Shown: one piece after another, positions 25,055 through 37,086 of the stretch
How positions within the stretch are numbered: the first letter of the stretch is position 1
Layout: each line of letters begins with the position of its first letter
NCBI GenBank assembly: GCA_021399445.1
Contig: JAJTUQ010000016.1
Span: 62,001 to 126,000, forward strand
Direction: 5' to 3'
DNA length: 64,000 nt
Source of the DNA: Xylogone sp. PMI_703
Taxonomy: Eukaryota > Ascomycota > Leotiomycetes
Program-made: the position numbers and the translations under genes
Notes under the pieces: generated by a model
Told to the model about the DNA's origin: nothing
The model's input: the letters and a program-made list of their open reading frames with translations, nothing else
Database searches by the model: none

Positions 25055-26172
25055 CTGGCCATGATGCGAGGAGAATGCTGGGGCAAGACGCGATGGAAGA
25101 AAGGATGGTTTAAGACATCATTTCATATGAAATTAAACAGGCAGATTATTCTGCAATAGGATATACGGTTGGAGGCTGCTGGCTACCCGAAGCTGACTAG
25201 CATACTTACTGTATTACCCTACCTTGTCTATGGCTAAGTCCTGACAATGACTCCGCCCAAAAGTACGAAGGATAAGGCGTCTAAAAATTCTTAATAGTTA
25301 ATCTATCGAGATCTTTTTTCTCTTACACATGTATCAGTGCGTCTAGAAATGTATCTCCGAGAGACTTGTCCGCGCCCATTGACCGCTTGACCCTTCCCAA
25401 TACGAACTCTCCGTTCACCCGTGACCTGCCTGCATCATGATTGGTCTCGGGCAGCAGGTGATGCCAAAACCCAATTTCCCACCGCCAGATTCCACATGCA
25501 GGCTGAGCAAGCCCTACGTGTGGAATGCTAGAGCTAATCTACGAGCACGACAGGCGGAATCTAAAATGAGCTGATATTAGCATAGCGTTGCATCGAATCT
25601 GCTTTTTATAAGGGGTATGGCCTGATTCTGGATATCTCACCCTTTGCCAAGCCACCAGGCGTTGACGACGGATTTGCCAGTTCAAGGACGGAGACCGCGG
25701 ATGTTAGTACAAAAAAAATACAGTATCCGAACCAGAAAGATGTACAGCAAATGGGGATGTCGGTGAGATGGAGAATATTGTACGGCTACATTGCAATTTT
25801 TTTTGCGCCATGCGGATCGCAATCGCTAGTGAGGATAACTGTAAGACCTCTGTTGTAATGCCTAGCCTTTCCCCTTCTCCCTCTCGTTCTCTTAATTTAA
25901 TTATCGCATTCACTCGTTCTCTATCTTGACTCAAGGTTCACTTTTTGACCCCTATAAGAACATTATCACCAGTAGCATTTCTCTCCCTTACGTACCAGTC
26001 GGCTTGTCCTGTGCGTTGTTGGTCATCTTCGAGGTCGGTACAATTACCATGGTTTTTGCCAGAAACGCAAAAGAGATCTCGATTACTTTAGTTTCATCCC
26101 AACACGAAGAGTGAAGTGTTGTTTTCCTGTAGAAAAGAAATACTACAATTGAAAGTGTATGTTTGTTGCTAG
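25055..26172. other. Intergenic stretch, no supported gene
   Basis: About 1.1 kb between the convergent acetate transporter and MFS genes. Two short frames (25704-25934 minus, 25926-26114 plus) have no family resemblance. The stretch marks the left edge of the proposed biosynthetic cluster. Confidence 0.45.
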
Positions 26173-27658
26173 TTATCTCTTTCTAGCTTTTGACGTCAAT
26201 GTATCTTCCATCTTGACCCAAAAGACCGCCACAGTAGCAGAACTTAGCAATGCTCCTATTAAGATAGTCGCTCTCTCGTAACTCTTGGGTGAAGTTAGTG
26301 CTCCAGCTGTGGGAATCAAAAGCCCCGTAACTGGCGTTCCAACTAGTGTGGCCATTCCTCGAATCATGTACAGCACGCCATTGACACTGGAGAAATGCTG
26401 CACCCCGAAAAGCTCAATCAAACAAGTGGGAAACAGAGATATGTATGCACTTGCGAAAGCTCCATAAAGTATGATGAAAGTAATGTATAACCCGCGGCTC
26501 GATTCTCGGTTGTCGTTGAGTGATGCAGGCAACCAGAATCCAATAACTGCTACCGCACTGATGAGTGTTGTTACAAATAGAGTATTCAATCTGCCCATAC
26601 GGTCGGCAACGTGGCCTATGATAATCTTGCCTATGACATTTGCGGCATTACCTATAGCAATAAAACTCGCACCAGTACTCTCACTGTAGCCCAGTGATCT
26701 TGCAAATGTTGACAGAAAGATAAGAGGGGTAGAGTACGCAGCTGCTTGAAGCATGGCCCCTAGGGCTTGCGCGACAAATTTTCTAGATTTAGCAACATGC
26801 CAGTCAACAAGCGGAAACTTCAAAAGGCTGCGAGCACGATTCGTAGTCCTAGTCTCAGTACAAAGCCGTTCCTCGAAGCTAGGTTCCCACTTTAACACGA
26901 GCGCTGCACCGACAATAAGCAGAAATGACAGTGAACCTGTGAGTCTCAAGGTATCTCTAAAGCCAATCTTGTCATTCATTGCTCTTAACGCAGGTGCCCA
27001 GCAAACCCCTCCAACTCCTGAACCTGAGATGACAATTCCCATAGCAAGCCCCCGCCTCTTATTGAACCAAGTGGGAACGACTGTCACGGCTGGAATGTAA
27101 GCCATACACGCTCCCACACCAACAAGCACTCCCTGCGAGAGCAGAAACTGCCATAGTCGATGGCTAAAGCTTGCAAATATATTGGCGGCTCCAAACACCA
27201 AGCCACTGAGACAGACGACGGACCTCGGTGAATACAGCTTTGTCCAACCAACCACTAAAGGACCACCCATGGTCATCAAAGACACCGACAATGTACCGAT
27301 TAAACCAATCTTGGCTGATGATGCCCCGGTGAAAGGTGTGTCTGGAGAGCTGGCCATCTTTTGGTACAGCTCTTGATAGACCCCGAAGGAGAAGACAAGT
27401 CCGCAGGCAGTGAAAATTAGAAGAAATGAAGCGGTAACTATCAGGGCATGTTGCCTAGAGAATGTGAGCAAGCTGAAATACAACGAGGATGAGACCGTAC
27501 ATCAAAGCCGCAATATGGGATAGAATGAAAATGTTATTTTACCTAGGGGAAACTACTTGGGACTCCGAACCGCTCTCCCTTGGTATCGCGACGATTTCAT
27601 CTTGCAATGAGCCTAGTTCGAGAGAAGCTTGATCGAGGGGTTGATCAGTTTTCATCAT
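26173..27658 (-). CDS. MFS monocarboxylate (MCT)-type transporter
   Basis: Two exons: 27543-27658 and 26173-27472, intron 70 bp, about 471 aa. The start is a double ATG (27658). A cytosolic acidic N-terminus is followed by 12 predicted spans. Seen are SFLLIFTACGLVFSFGVYQ, IGLIGTLSVSLMTMGGPLVVGW, VGACMAYIPAVTVVPTWFNKRRGLAMGIVISGSG (the MCT-type R-x-G-x-A-x-G segment), NAANVIGKIIIGHVADRMGRL (the MFS loop G-x-x-x-D-x-x-G-R) and VNGVLYMIRGMATLVGTPVTGLL. This is the fungal MCT-like branch (aspergillic Mch-type), which includes secondary-metabolite exporters and monocarboxylate carriers. Its position beside the cluster suggests product export or substrate movement; that is inference. Confidence 0.88.
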
Positions 27659-29150
27659 TATCAATTGGGTTTTTCTGCTCAGATAGAGCGACACCCGGAT
27701 AACTTTTCTACGTGTATCAAAATCGTGTCCAAGACCACCTCAATTTCAGGAAAAAATCTGGATGCTGGACTGGCTGATCCTTAATACTTCATCTAACAAG
27801 ATTACCTTCTTAGAAGCACCTGCAATGTACTCAGCTAAGGTTTGGTGAAAAAAATGGAGTATCTACAAAGAAATGCCTTTACCTGCCGAAGACGGTATAT
27901 AATGTGGATGTCGTAACTCGGTGGTCTGCGCCAATTCTGATTACCGATCAATAATACCTCCGTACAGTGGATCAGATTGTCTTCTTTAGGATGCCGAAGG
28001 GCGCAGGATACCCGTACCATGCGGTGCCGCTGCACCAATCCAAGCGAATCAACATTTTGAAATTTTGACGGTTTGATTTGGAGAACTGACCAGAGTTAAA
28101 CTCAACGACAGCAATTTATTCTCACTTATTTGCGTATATTTATCGACTAATAGATGTTTTATAGTTTTCTGGGACTATGCAAAATACAGTAGAGCTCATA
28201 CAAAAGAGTTTACAAGCTAACGCCTGAAAAACGTTAACTGGAATAGCAGGGATATACCGAATGGCCTATACAGTTACCATTCAACTGTACAGTCACCGTA
28301 TAATTAGTATAATGAGCCCATTAAGTGATATTCAACTTCAAAGATGCTTAAATGTGATGTCAATCATGGTTGAAAATTATACTGTAATTATCAATTTTTC
28401 GGGTCAATTGAAGAGTGATCTGGTCCTTGAGATAAGGCGAAATCAAAATTCTGGTATTAATACTATGCCCACTGTTAGTACTTGAAGCTTGCGGGTCTCT
28501 CGCTGGAATAGCAATGAAAGACCGAAAATAGTTATACCGAAAAAGAAAGGTCTAACAGGTAACTGGGCCAATCGTGAACCTAGAAAGTGCGCCATGCTAC
28601 CTGGGATGCTTCGGTCGGCTGACCACTCTTCTCTTTAGAAGTCCTGCCATGCCTCGCTTTCAAATATTTTCATGCATCTTTGAAGCGACCATACTATTGC
28701 TTTTTTTGTCTTGACTTAAAGTGAACAGAATATGAAGGCCACGATCTGAAACAAAACTACTGCCTACTTAAACAGTAAAGCGGTGAGAAAACTTAGGCTC
28801 AAGGCTGAGTCTGTTCTATGATACTGTTTATGATAAGGAAGTTATTACATAAAGCCGATTCTTTATATAGTGGACTAGTTCAACAGTCTAGTCTCATTCA
28901 GGGCCGCCATTTTATGGAGGGGGGTTATATTCTAGACCGATCTAGTACAACGGCCCGATCAATTTAATTTAATATGTATAACTAATCATATAAACTTTAT
29001 GCTTTGTTTCATTCATTTCTGAGTGTAGTTGCTCAACTTTCAGGCAAGGTTTATGTGGATTCAGCTATAATGCTGTAAAAGAGCAAATACATCATTCGTC
29101 GAACTATTAGAGTTATCAAATTCATCCTCAAATCACTTAACTATTTAGTT
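27659..29150. other. AT-rich intergenic stretch
   Basis: About 1.5 kb with no supported gene between the MFS transporter and the glycosyltransferase. Short open frames at 27835-28038 minus and 28261-28485 plus lack any motif. It includes the promoters of both flanking genes. Confidence 0.45.
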
Positions 29151-29161
29151 CGGACTGTCCG
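29151..29161. promoter_or_regulatory. Candidate Zn2Cys6 site CGG-N5-CCG (glycosyltransferase promoter)
   Basis: CGGACTGTCCG, an inverted CGG pair with 5-nt spacing, 108 bp upstream of the glycosyltransferase start codon. The same spacing occurs in two other intergenic promoters of the cluster (35312-35322 and 46207-46217). Fungal binuclear zinc cluster regulators bind such sites; binding here is inferred only. Confidence 0.35.
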
Positions 29162-29268
29162 TATTTGTTCATTTCCATAGCTAAGAACTACAAGCTTTTT
29201 CGCAGCTAATCGATTCAGAGGTGTGTAAAGCGCAGTCCCTCCTAAACTTCAATATTGACCACTACAAG

Positions 29269-30504
29269 ATGGAATCACAGTTACATTCATACCCAGTCCT
29301 CGAATCGCTCTATGAAATCCCACATGAACTACTGGATCTGAGACCTGACGACGACATCGACCATGATCTACTCAACCCAAAGCCCATCTCTAGCGAGAAG
29401 AATATCTGGTTCTACTGGCATTCTGGCTTCGAGGGGATGCACTCTGTGTCCAAGCGCACTGTTCGTACGTGGTACAGAAGATTCTCTAAGCTTGGCTGGA
29501 GTATCCGCGTACTCAACTCATTGCCCTCATCGCCTTCTACAGTCGCTAATTTCCTTGATGTGAATGACCCTGAGCTCTTTCCCTTAGCCATAAGGAGCGG
29601 TACCTTGGGTGGGGATTACGCAGCGTGGCACATATCCGACCTGGTACGGTTCCCCTTGCTGCTGAAATATGGAGGCATCTATGCCGATGTGAGCGTCAAC
29701 CAGATCGGTGACCTCGACAGACTCTGGAACCAGACAGTTGGGAACCCAGATTCGCTCTATGAGGTTCTGTCGTACAATCTCTTGAGCGGGCCAGATGGGA
29801 GCTACATTACCAACTTTTTCTTTGGATGCGGCACAAACAACCCCTTCATCTTGCGAAGCCATCGCCTACTGCTTGCCTTGTGGTCCGCTGATGGAGGAAA
29901 GACCCATACGCAGGGTATGTCCCACAACCCCCTGCTCAAAGGAGTACCTAACTTACCGACAACCTTGTCATTCGAGGAGAATGGGCGTATCTATAGCCCC
30001 CAAGATGTTGCCGAAATGATCGCTGATTATATGATCCAAGGCCAAGCCATGACTATGGCCGGGAGTATCATTGACGAAGATGACGGCTGGAACGGGCCAG
30101 AATACGTAGCAAAGCACGTATATGGGATTGATTTCATGACTGGATGCCAAACATTCAACCTCGGCACCGCGTACGACGGCCAGCGAGGCTTCCGTCTCAT
30201 GTCCACCAAGCTCCCCGAACCAGGCAAGCCAGAGACGGACGACCAGAAGGAGGCTCGAGTGCTCGTAGAGGCGTGTCTGTCGAAGAGCTTCGGCTTCAAA
30301 CAGGGCCACGGCCTTATCACGAGGGTGATTGGGCCCACCCTAGGCACGCTGTGGAGGGAGAATGAAGGTTCTGACAACGTGCCTGGTACATACGCAGGTT
30401 GGTTTAGACACGCGACACTGTACTGCACTCAGAAGGGGATCCCGACCGCCATCGAGCTGAAAGTGCAGGAGCCCAAGAAGCGTGGACATCTACTAAGAGA
30501 CTAG
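29269..30504 (+). CDS. Caps_synth-like glycosyltransferase
   Basis: Single exon, 411 aa from the first in-frame ATG (29269). The open frame extends to a non-ATG codon at 29221, which I do not use. Conserved blocks are IWFYWHSGFEGMHSVSKRTVRTWYRRF, the start of the capsular polysaccharide synthesis/GT32-like fold; GDYAAWHISDLVRFPLLLKYGGIYADVSV, which holds the donor-binding D-x-D-like YADVSV after the GGIY motif; then NFFFGCGTNNPFILRSH and a TYAGWFRHATLYC end. Such proteins transfer sugars from nucleotide sugars. No transmembrane or signal sequence is seen, suggesting a cytosolic enzyme. Placement between the MFS gene and the SDR/P450 genes makes it a candidate tailoring glycosyltransferase. 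Confidence 0.8.
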   Translation: MESQLHSYPVLESLYEIPHELLDLRPDDDIDHDLLNPKPISSEKNIWFYWHSGFEGMHSVSKRTVRTWYRRFSKLGWSIRVLNSLPSSPSTVANFLDVNDPELFPLAIRSGTLGGDYAAWHISDLVRFPLLLKYGGIYADVSVNQIGDLDRLWNQTVGNPDSLYEVLSYNLLSGPDGSYITNFFFGCGTNNPFILRSHRLLLALWSADGGKTHTQGMSHNPLLKGVPNLPTTLSFEENGRIYSPQDVAEMIADYMIQGQAMTMAGSIIDEDDGWNGPEYVAKHVYGIDFMTGCQTFNLGTAYDGQRGFRLMSTKLPEPGKPETDDQKEARVLVEACLSKSFGFKQGHGLITRVIGPTLGTLWRENEGSDNVPGTYAGWFRHATLYCTQKGIPTAIELKVQEPKKRGHLLRD

Positions 30505-30951
30505 AAGGGTGATATAATAGCTATAGCTGAATATTTGAGTGAGGCCCGAGGCAAATTGAAAATCACCCCCACAAAGGCTCCAGGGCCAGCACATCGACAC
30601 TTTCAGAAGGTTACTGCGTCCATAGAGAGATTATATGCTGTACCCTTTACTATATTGTAACTAAGAATGGGATCAACTACCTTGCGAGTCTAGCTCCTTG
30701 TTAATTTTTAACTTAATGCAAGTATTCTCTACGCTGCCAAGTGAGAAGAGCACAACAGGCGTATCTGCAAGACTGCTCATGATATCGCACTTAAACCGTT
30801 GTAATCTAAACTGTAAATTAGAATAAATCACCTATATACAGGGTGCTAGAGTCTTATGCAAGCTCTACAGAAAGCAATTAAATAGACATGATGTAAACTT
30901 GGCATATGATATATATGTGTACACAAGTTACTGATACCAATATATCGCTCT
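30505..30951. other. Convergent 3' ends, no gene
   Basis: About 450 bp between the convergent glycosyltransferase and SDR genes. It is AT-rich; I see no further feature. Confidence 0.5.
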
Positions 30952-31991
30952 TCAAGCTTGGGGCCATCCAGGGCCCTCGTGAACAGCCAGCTCCTTCTCT
31001 GTCCAGTCCCACAGTTCATCTGTCAGATTCTGATCACAGATATAATCATATGATTCCGCTAGCTTGCCTACCGGCTCGTAGTATGCACCATTCCTGAGGT
31101 CCTTGCCGAAAGCTGTCCATAACCCCCCTTTTGCGCCTTCACGCGCGGACACGGCAGTCAGCCACTGCATAGGATAAGCAATGAGGTACAAAACCCATCT
31201 GGGGATGCCCGTGGCTTTGCCCATAAGCTCAGTGTGCACCTGTCCCGGATCCCAGGAGGTTGACGTGATGGCTGGATAGGCCTGGGCTAACTTGCGGGCA
31301 AACAAGATGTTGGCAAGCTTGGAGTGGGCGTAACGCTGGTAAGGTCCCGATAGCGGGCCCGGCTCCTTCATCTGATTGAGAACAAGACCACCTGGCGGAG
31401 GGTCTCGGTGGACGGCCATTGATGAGGTGATCATGATACGTGGGTCACCGCCATGATGTGCTGTCTGAAGCAGGGTGGGCATCAGGAGTTGGGTGAGGAG
31501 GGCATGGCCCATATGGTTGATACCAAACTGGCTCTCGTAGCCATCATCTGTCAGAGTTGGCAGAGTCGATGAGATGCCAGCGTTGAGAAATAGCAGATCT
31601 AGACGGTCGGTTTTCTCATTGAATTCGGCTGCGCATTTCTTGATGCTGTCGAAAGACGAGAGCTCGAATGGAATGATGATAATGTTGACATCTGGGTTAG
31701 ACTGCTTGATATAGGCCACCAGCTGCTTTGCGCTTTCAATCCTGCGGGCAAGGAGGTAGATGGCTGAAGGCTTGCGAGGCGCGAGCCATTCAATTATGGC
31801 CGCACCTAAGCCGACGTTACCTGGGTAGTAGGAGCAATCCGAGTGAGCCTTCAGTCATAACTATGGGAAATGTAATTGGATGGAGATGTGCTCGTCATGT
31901 ACTGACAAGAAGGAACAATCAACTCACCTCCCGTGACTAACACCACCTTGCCTGTTAAATCGGGAATGTCTGTCTCGGGGTTGAACTCCAT
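30952..31991 (-). CDS. Short-chain dehydrogenase/reductase (classical SDR)
   Basis: Two exons: 31928-31991 and 30952-31820, intron 107 bp, about 310 aa from ATG 31991. The cofactor motif TGGNVGLG spans the splice junction, so the long frame starting at 31719 is only part of the protein. Then come LNAG (strand beta-4), MITSSMA with the catalytic Ser, and YAHSKLA with the Tyr-x-x-x-Lys pair. All four catalytic elements are present. The arrangement is that of the fungal WW-domain oxidoreductase/retinol dehydrogenase-like SDRs, common in secondary-metabolite clusters as ketoreductases or alcohol dehydrogenases. NADP(H) use is likely but not proven. An upstream exon ending before 31990 is possible, because tttttttcttttgtag looks like an acceptor. 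Confidence 0.85.
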
Positions 31992-33086
31992 GGCAGGATC
32001 ATCATCTACAAAAGAAAAAAAATGGCTCAGAGTCGAGGCCAATATCTATGAGGACAAGTGAGTTGCTACTCGAAGAGGCAGGAGCTCATGCAGCTTACTC
32101 TCGGTAACCAAATGAAGCAACTCACTACTTTACTGTAGAATGCCGTATGACATCGGAATCTTACCAAGCACAAGATCGTCGCATCTGTGCGAGCTCAGAG
32201 GAATAAATTCAATCCATGCACGACTGCATGCGGGGTGCAATAAAGCATTCTTTTCTTATCCGCGGACTATTGCCCCAAGAGGCACTTTTGGTAGTATCCA
32301 CAAATACGAATGGACAAAAACAGTGCGGTATAATATTACAGCATGTATGGAATTACACATGTACGTCACGCGCTCGTAGGGTACGTACCGATACCACACC
32401 AACGCCCACCTTTCAGTCCCCCGCACTCGATGGCGCTGAAACCCGGGGCGTTAGCACGGCCGCGTGTCGCCCCTCCCGCATCACGGAGCACGCCATTAGT
32501 CGCTTGACGGAAGACCTAAAAATATTAACTTAACTAAGTCAGATGAGTAGAATGATGACTAAGCTATAGATTGGACCCCCGTGAACTAGCTCAACTAGTT
32601 ATAACAACACAGCTCCACGGAGAATTCACCCTCTCTACCTTCTTCTTTAAGACTAGGTCTACACTGGTTCCTTATTAGAAGTGTTATTTGGTGTACTTCG
32701 GTTTACTAATACTATTCATTTAGGCTTTATATATTTTAGTTTTTAAGTTGATTAATTGTTCTTTAACAAATAACAAACGGTGGAATAATTTTAGTACCTA
32801 GTTAATCAAGAGCACCTAATAATTTCATGGACTGAAATTTTATGTGTTAGATATATACTATACTGTTAATTGCTGTAATAGTACCTAGGAAGCAGCCATT
32901 TCTATCAGGAAATGTAGGCTTGGTTGCTTTTAGCAATCTGTTTTAATTGTACTGGATTTGATCTGAAAAGCACCGTTCAGGCTCTGTCTGAATTTTTAGA
33001 GCGACCACACTGTTTTTCAATGTTAAATCATTGAGATGTTGGTACTAGTTATAACAACCCACTTCCTGTTGGTTTATAAGCGTTTC
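31992..33086. other. AT-rich stretch between SDR and P450 genes
   Basis: About 1.1 kb including the SDR promoter. No gene is supported; short frames at 32140-32533 have no motif. The 15-mer ACTAGTTATAACAAC occurs twice in the same orientation (about 32594-32608 and 33044-33058); its reverse complement, TGTTATAACTAG, resembles the start of some fungal LTRs, so decayed LTR ends are possible. Confidence 0.4.
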
Positions 33087-34920
33087 CTATCTTCGGCGAA
33101 TCTCTACAGAAGCTTTCAAGGCTGGAATAATTCCTCCTCCTAGCCAGATGGGCTGCGGTTTCTCCTTGATCATCCTAATATCATAGTTGAGCAGAATGTG
33201 TGACATGATCAGCTTCAGCTCGTAGGCGACGAAGAACCTGCCGGGACTGAGTGGCCGTAGAATGTTAGCGCTGTGTTACATGTGCGTTTGAGGATCGTGG
33301 AAAGAAGGTCAAACATACCATGCGTGCCGTCCATGACCAAAAGCAAGATACTCATCACTCGTCGTAACCATGGCCAGACTTCGCACCCTGTTCGCTTCCT
33401 TCTCATCGGTCTTCTTCTCCCCTTTTAATTGCCGTTCAAATGCCTCCCGCTGTCGCGAAAATCGGAGCGGGTCATATGACATAGGATTCTCATACAAATT
33501 ACCGTCGTGATGTAGACCGTACAGGTTAACGGTGACAAAGGACCCCTGCGGCGCTGTCCAGCCGTACTTAGGACTATGTAGTCCCTCAGGTGCGACGACC
33601 TGCCGCTCAATGAGAGTGGAACTAAAGGGGCTAAGCCGCTGGGACTCGCGAATGGAGGAGTCCATACGAACGAGGGAGCTAAGGCGAGCCTTATTCCAGG
33701 ATCCGGAGGGTGGCCGGTGGGCTTCGATCTCGGCGCGGAGTGTGCCAAGGATATCGTCCTCGGGAGAAGTTGAGAGCATGTCGAGCATCCACATCTGGCC
33801 GGTGAGGACAGTGGTATAAATTGCAGCGAAGGCGACTGGAAGAAGGCGCTTGGAGATATTGGTGGGGTCTTGCTCGAAGACATTGTTTTCCTGCTTCGCG
33901 AGACGAATTGCCCAGGTTATGAAGTCTTCATCTGGCGTCCAGTTCGCCAACTCCTCGTCGCCTGCTTCTTTACGCTTAATATCGCGCAGGCGCTTCTGAA
34001 TGACTGGCAAAACACGCTTATGGGACCGCCGCCAGTGGATCCAGTTGGAAATAGCGAAGAGTCGGCCAAAGATAGGATGCAGGATCTTAGGGATCATGTT
34101 GAGGAGGAAGCTGTTGCGAACCGTGGCGTCTGTGAAGGCGACAATGCCAACTAGAAACTCTGGATCACGACACACTGGCTCTCCGACCATAATCCTGCTG
34201 GTGACGCGCTGTATAATCTCAAGCCACATTTCCCACAGGTTGAAGCTCGTCCACGTCTCGGAATCGGCAGTACGCAGCGTGTGCTCCACCGCGAAGCGGA
34301 CCTCATCCTCAATAGCTGGAATGAGGCCAGAGACGTGTCGGGGGAGATATTTATGCACGAGTCGCTCGGAGAAGTGGTGGTGGACAAGTGGACTGCTGGC
34401 TCCCGGGCGCAGAGAGTCGAGGTTGAAGGCGCCGAGGAAGTTGTATTTGCTATATAAGTTGTGGTCATGGGCTGCGTACGAAGAGAGGATGGTGTCGGGC
34501 TGGTCCATCATCCAAGGGATCTGAGTCCGAGGGATAACAAGATTTGGGGCTCGGGACATGTTTGCTTGAAGGATATAGGCCACACCCGCTTTGTCGTACT
34601 GTCCCATCGCTGTCAGCTTCTCCTGATCTCATCTCATGACGCATCGTCGTCTCTAGCTTCTATGAGCATTGGTGTAACACATGGCCGGAGCGCACCTTTT
34701 CATACGACTCTTCAATCCAACTCTGATGTTGTGTGAAGTATGCGAAAGTGTTGCGAAATTTGGCAATCCATCCTTTTCCGTATCCCAGTACAGGGATCTG
34801 GCTGGGATATCGGGGCTGGCTGGCAAAGTCGAGGGTGAACGCAACGACGAGAAAGAGGATGCTGTAGATAAAGACGCGGCCCCACGTGAGTGCCTCGAGC
34901 AACTCGCCGCCGAGCACCAT
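33087..34920 (-). CDS. Cytochrome P450 monooxygenase
   Basis: Three exons: 34696-34920, 33319-34598 and 33087-33246 (introns 97 and 72 bp), about 554 aa. An N-terminal membrane anchor lies at residues 14-32 (VFIYSILFLVVAFTLDF). The I-helix reads AFAAIYTTVLT, the form seen in the fungal P450 branch that has FAAIxTT instead of AGADTT. The K-helix is IRESQRLSPF (ExxR), PLRFSRQRE follows, and the haem loop AFGHGRHACPGRFF has its Cys (about residue 502) assembled across the last intron. All hallmark residues are present. The likely site is the ER membrane; the reaction is oxidation of the cluster product. Divergent from the adjacent acyltransferase gene with a 595-bp shared promoter, so coordinate regulation is plausible. 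Confidence 0.92.
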
Positions 34921-35311
34921 TGAGCCTGGTAGCGTTGTATCACTGACCGTTGAACTTCAGCAGCTTGCAGTCTGCATTTATCGCGACAAGCAGGGCCTGT
35001 GATGATATACAGACACTTTGGCCTCAGTTTCTTGTAGAAGACGAGACGGTGAAACTCAATGGTATCTTTACAGTATCATGCGGAGTGGGTGCTCCAATAC
35101 TTGCACACTTGTACAGTCTAGGAAGTGTTACGAATTCCGGTCTGACAGCTTAAAGCCGGATCGTCGCAACGAGAACGGAGCTCTTTTGGGCCTTTGTCCG
35201 AGGAGACCGTCATTAGTGACTACAGTCTAGGGCGGCTACATATGCGGGCGGGTTTTAGTTGTAGTCCCGCTTTGCCCACTACACCTTGACATACAGATCA
35301 ATCACTATTCT

Positions 35312-35322
35312 CGGGAGCGCCG
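35312..35322. promoter_or_regulatory. Candidate Zn2Cys6 site CGG-N5-CCG (P450/acyltransferase promoter)
   Basis: CGGGAGCGCCG lies in the divergent promoter, 392 bp from the P450 start and 194 bp from the acyltransferase start. It has the same arrangement as sites at 29151 and 46207. A chance occurrence is possible. Confidence 0.35.
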
Positions 35323-35358
35323 AATCCATGAGGGGCTTCGACATGGATTGTTGATGAA

Positions 35359-35378
35359 GGGGTGATGAGGGGTGATGA
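35359..35378. repeat. Two exact tandem copies of GGGGTGATGA
   Basis: Two perfect 10-bp units back to back in the P450/acyltransferase divergent promoter. They may be a regulatory element or a short slippage repeat. Confidence 0.6.
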
Positions 35379-35515
35379 GCAGAGTGAGCTAAAGTGATCC
35401 CGAGCATTACCTGTAAAGCTTCGCAACATCCCTAACCAGTACATGTTTATACCGTTCCCAGCATCCAATTGCTAATACTTTGCCTTTTTAGAGAGCACAT
35501 CTAATTACACATGCG

Positions 35516-37086
35516 ATGTCTGGCTTGCTTTCATACCTGCCTTTCTACAGGGCCCCGCGGCCTTTGCGGGAGGTAATACCAACAGATGAGATTTTACCTG
35601 TGCATTTTTTTGATGACACAGCGAACCTACATGGGATTGTCATGGTCTGGACGTTTCGGTTCGACGAGGTGCTGGATCCGGAAAAGCTCAATGAAGCTTT
35701 GTGTATACTTTTTGAAAAGGAAGGTTGGCGGAGACTGGGTGGTAGGTGGAGGCAAAGAGTCAGTGAATCCCTCCGAAGTACGCCTTATCATCAACTTCAT
35801 TATAACTAATTAAGTGTTTATAGCCTGACGGCAAGCTGGAGATTCACGTCCCAAAGTCTTTCACCAAAGAACGGCAACCAGTCCACTTTACCAAGCAACA
35901 CCATGACATGGCCATGAACGAGCACCCTCTTGCAGGTCAGTTACCCAAAGGTACCGGTAGGACTGAGACTTACCCGAGTCCTCGCAATTTTCTCCCTTTC
36001 GGTATTGGACCTGGCCAAGCCCACGAATTCCATGATTTTCTCTCCACCGACATACCCCAGTTTGCTCTCCATGTTGTTACATTCACAGACGGGACTCTGG
36101 TATCCATTAGCCATTCTCATATGACGACTGATCTTCTCGGACTCAATTCCGTCATCAGTGCCTGGAGCTTGACTCTCGCAGGGAAAGACGAAGCAGTGCC
36201 CCCACTGGCTGGGTACAAGGATGACGGTATGAAAGATCTCTGGGATCCACCAGCAAAAGAGCAGCATTTGCTTGCGGGAACAGAGCTAACTGGCTGGCGT
36301 CTTGCGTACTGGGCTACGACCAGCATTTACGAGGCGTGGAGATCAAGCCCAGAACAACGAATCCTTTGCGTCCCGAAGCAGACAATGGACAATCTGGTAC
36401 GAGGCGCAAGAATGCACCTCGAGAATCGTGAACTTCCCGGTTCGTCTGGCAACGAGGTCTTCATTAGCCAAGGAGACATCCTAGCGGCATTGATCTGTCG
36501 GATGATCGCTCAAAATCAACCCGCTAGCTCAACTCGCAACATCATGACCTGGATGGCCCTCGACCCGCGCACTCGAATTAAGTCCTTCGATCAGCAGGCC
36601 GTATATGTGCAAAACTCACCGACAGCTGTCTTCTTCAGCTGTCCTGCAAACCGAGCACTGGAGCTGCCTCTGGGTAAGCTAGCACTGGTGGTACGTGAGG
36701 CCGTCGCTGCACAGGCTACTGAGGAGCAACTCAAGGCATACACGTGCTTGAGTATGGAAGCTATGAAGACGAGTGGGTCTCCAGTTATGTTTGGGGACAA
36801 AGATATGGCATTCCACGTGATGTCTAATTGGCTCAAGGCAAACTTATTCGATACGATGGATTTTAGTCCGGCCATTGTCAAGGAGAAGGTCTCTAAAACT
36901 GCTGATAGTAAGAGAGGACACCCCACCTACTACCATGCGACGGATCCTGGGAAACACAGCATAACTTTCTTGGTGCATCTAGTGGTAGTGATGGGAATGG
37001 ATCACAATGGCGACACGTGGTTGTCCGCCGTGTTGCCATCGAATATATGGTCGAATATGTTAGATTACTTACGCAGCTTTGACTAA
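35516..37086 (+). CDS. HxxxD acyltransferase (transferase family)
   Basis: Two exons: 35516-35758 and 35824-37086, intron 65 bp, about 501 aa. It belongs to the fungal BAHD-like/trichothecene O-acetyltransferase-like group (Pfam Transferase). The catalytic motif HSHMTTD (H-x-x-x-D) follows the TFTDGTLVSIS strand, and the N-terminus has the typical DEILPVHFFDD start. The DFGWG motif of plant BAHD enzymes is not visible in the C-terminal part; I see DHNGDTWLSAVLP near the end instead. The predicted activity is transfer of an acyl group from acyl-CoA to a hydroxyl or amine. Divergent from the P450 and convergent with the PKS (500 bp between stops), so it is inside the cluster. The donor and acceptor are unknown. 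Confidence 0.85.

Noticed and set aside
29221..29268. Glycosyltransferase start at 29221
   Set aside because: Codon is GTG; ATG at 29269 gives a normal N-terminus.
32594..33058. Direct repeat ACTAGTTATAACAAC as LTRs
   Set aside because: Only 15 bp match and the flanks differ; a 15-mer pair is expected by chance in 64 kb. Kept only as a note.
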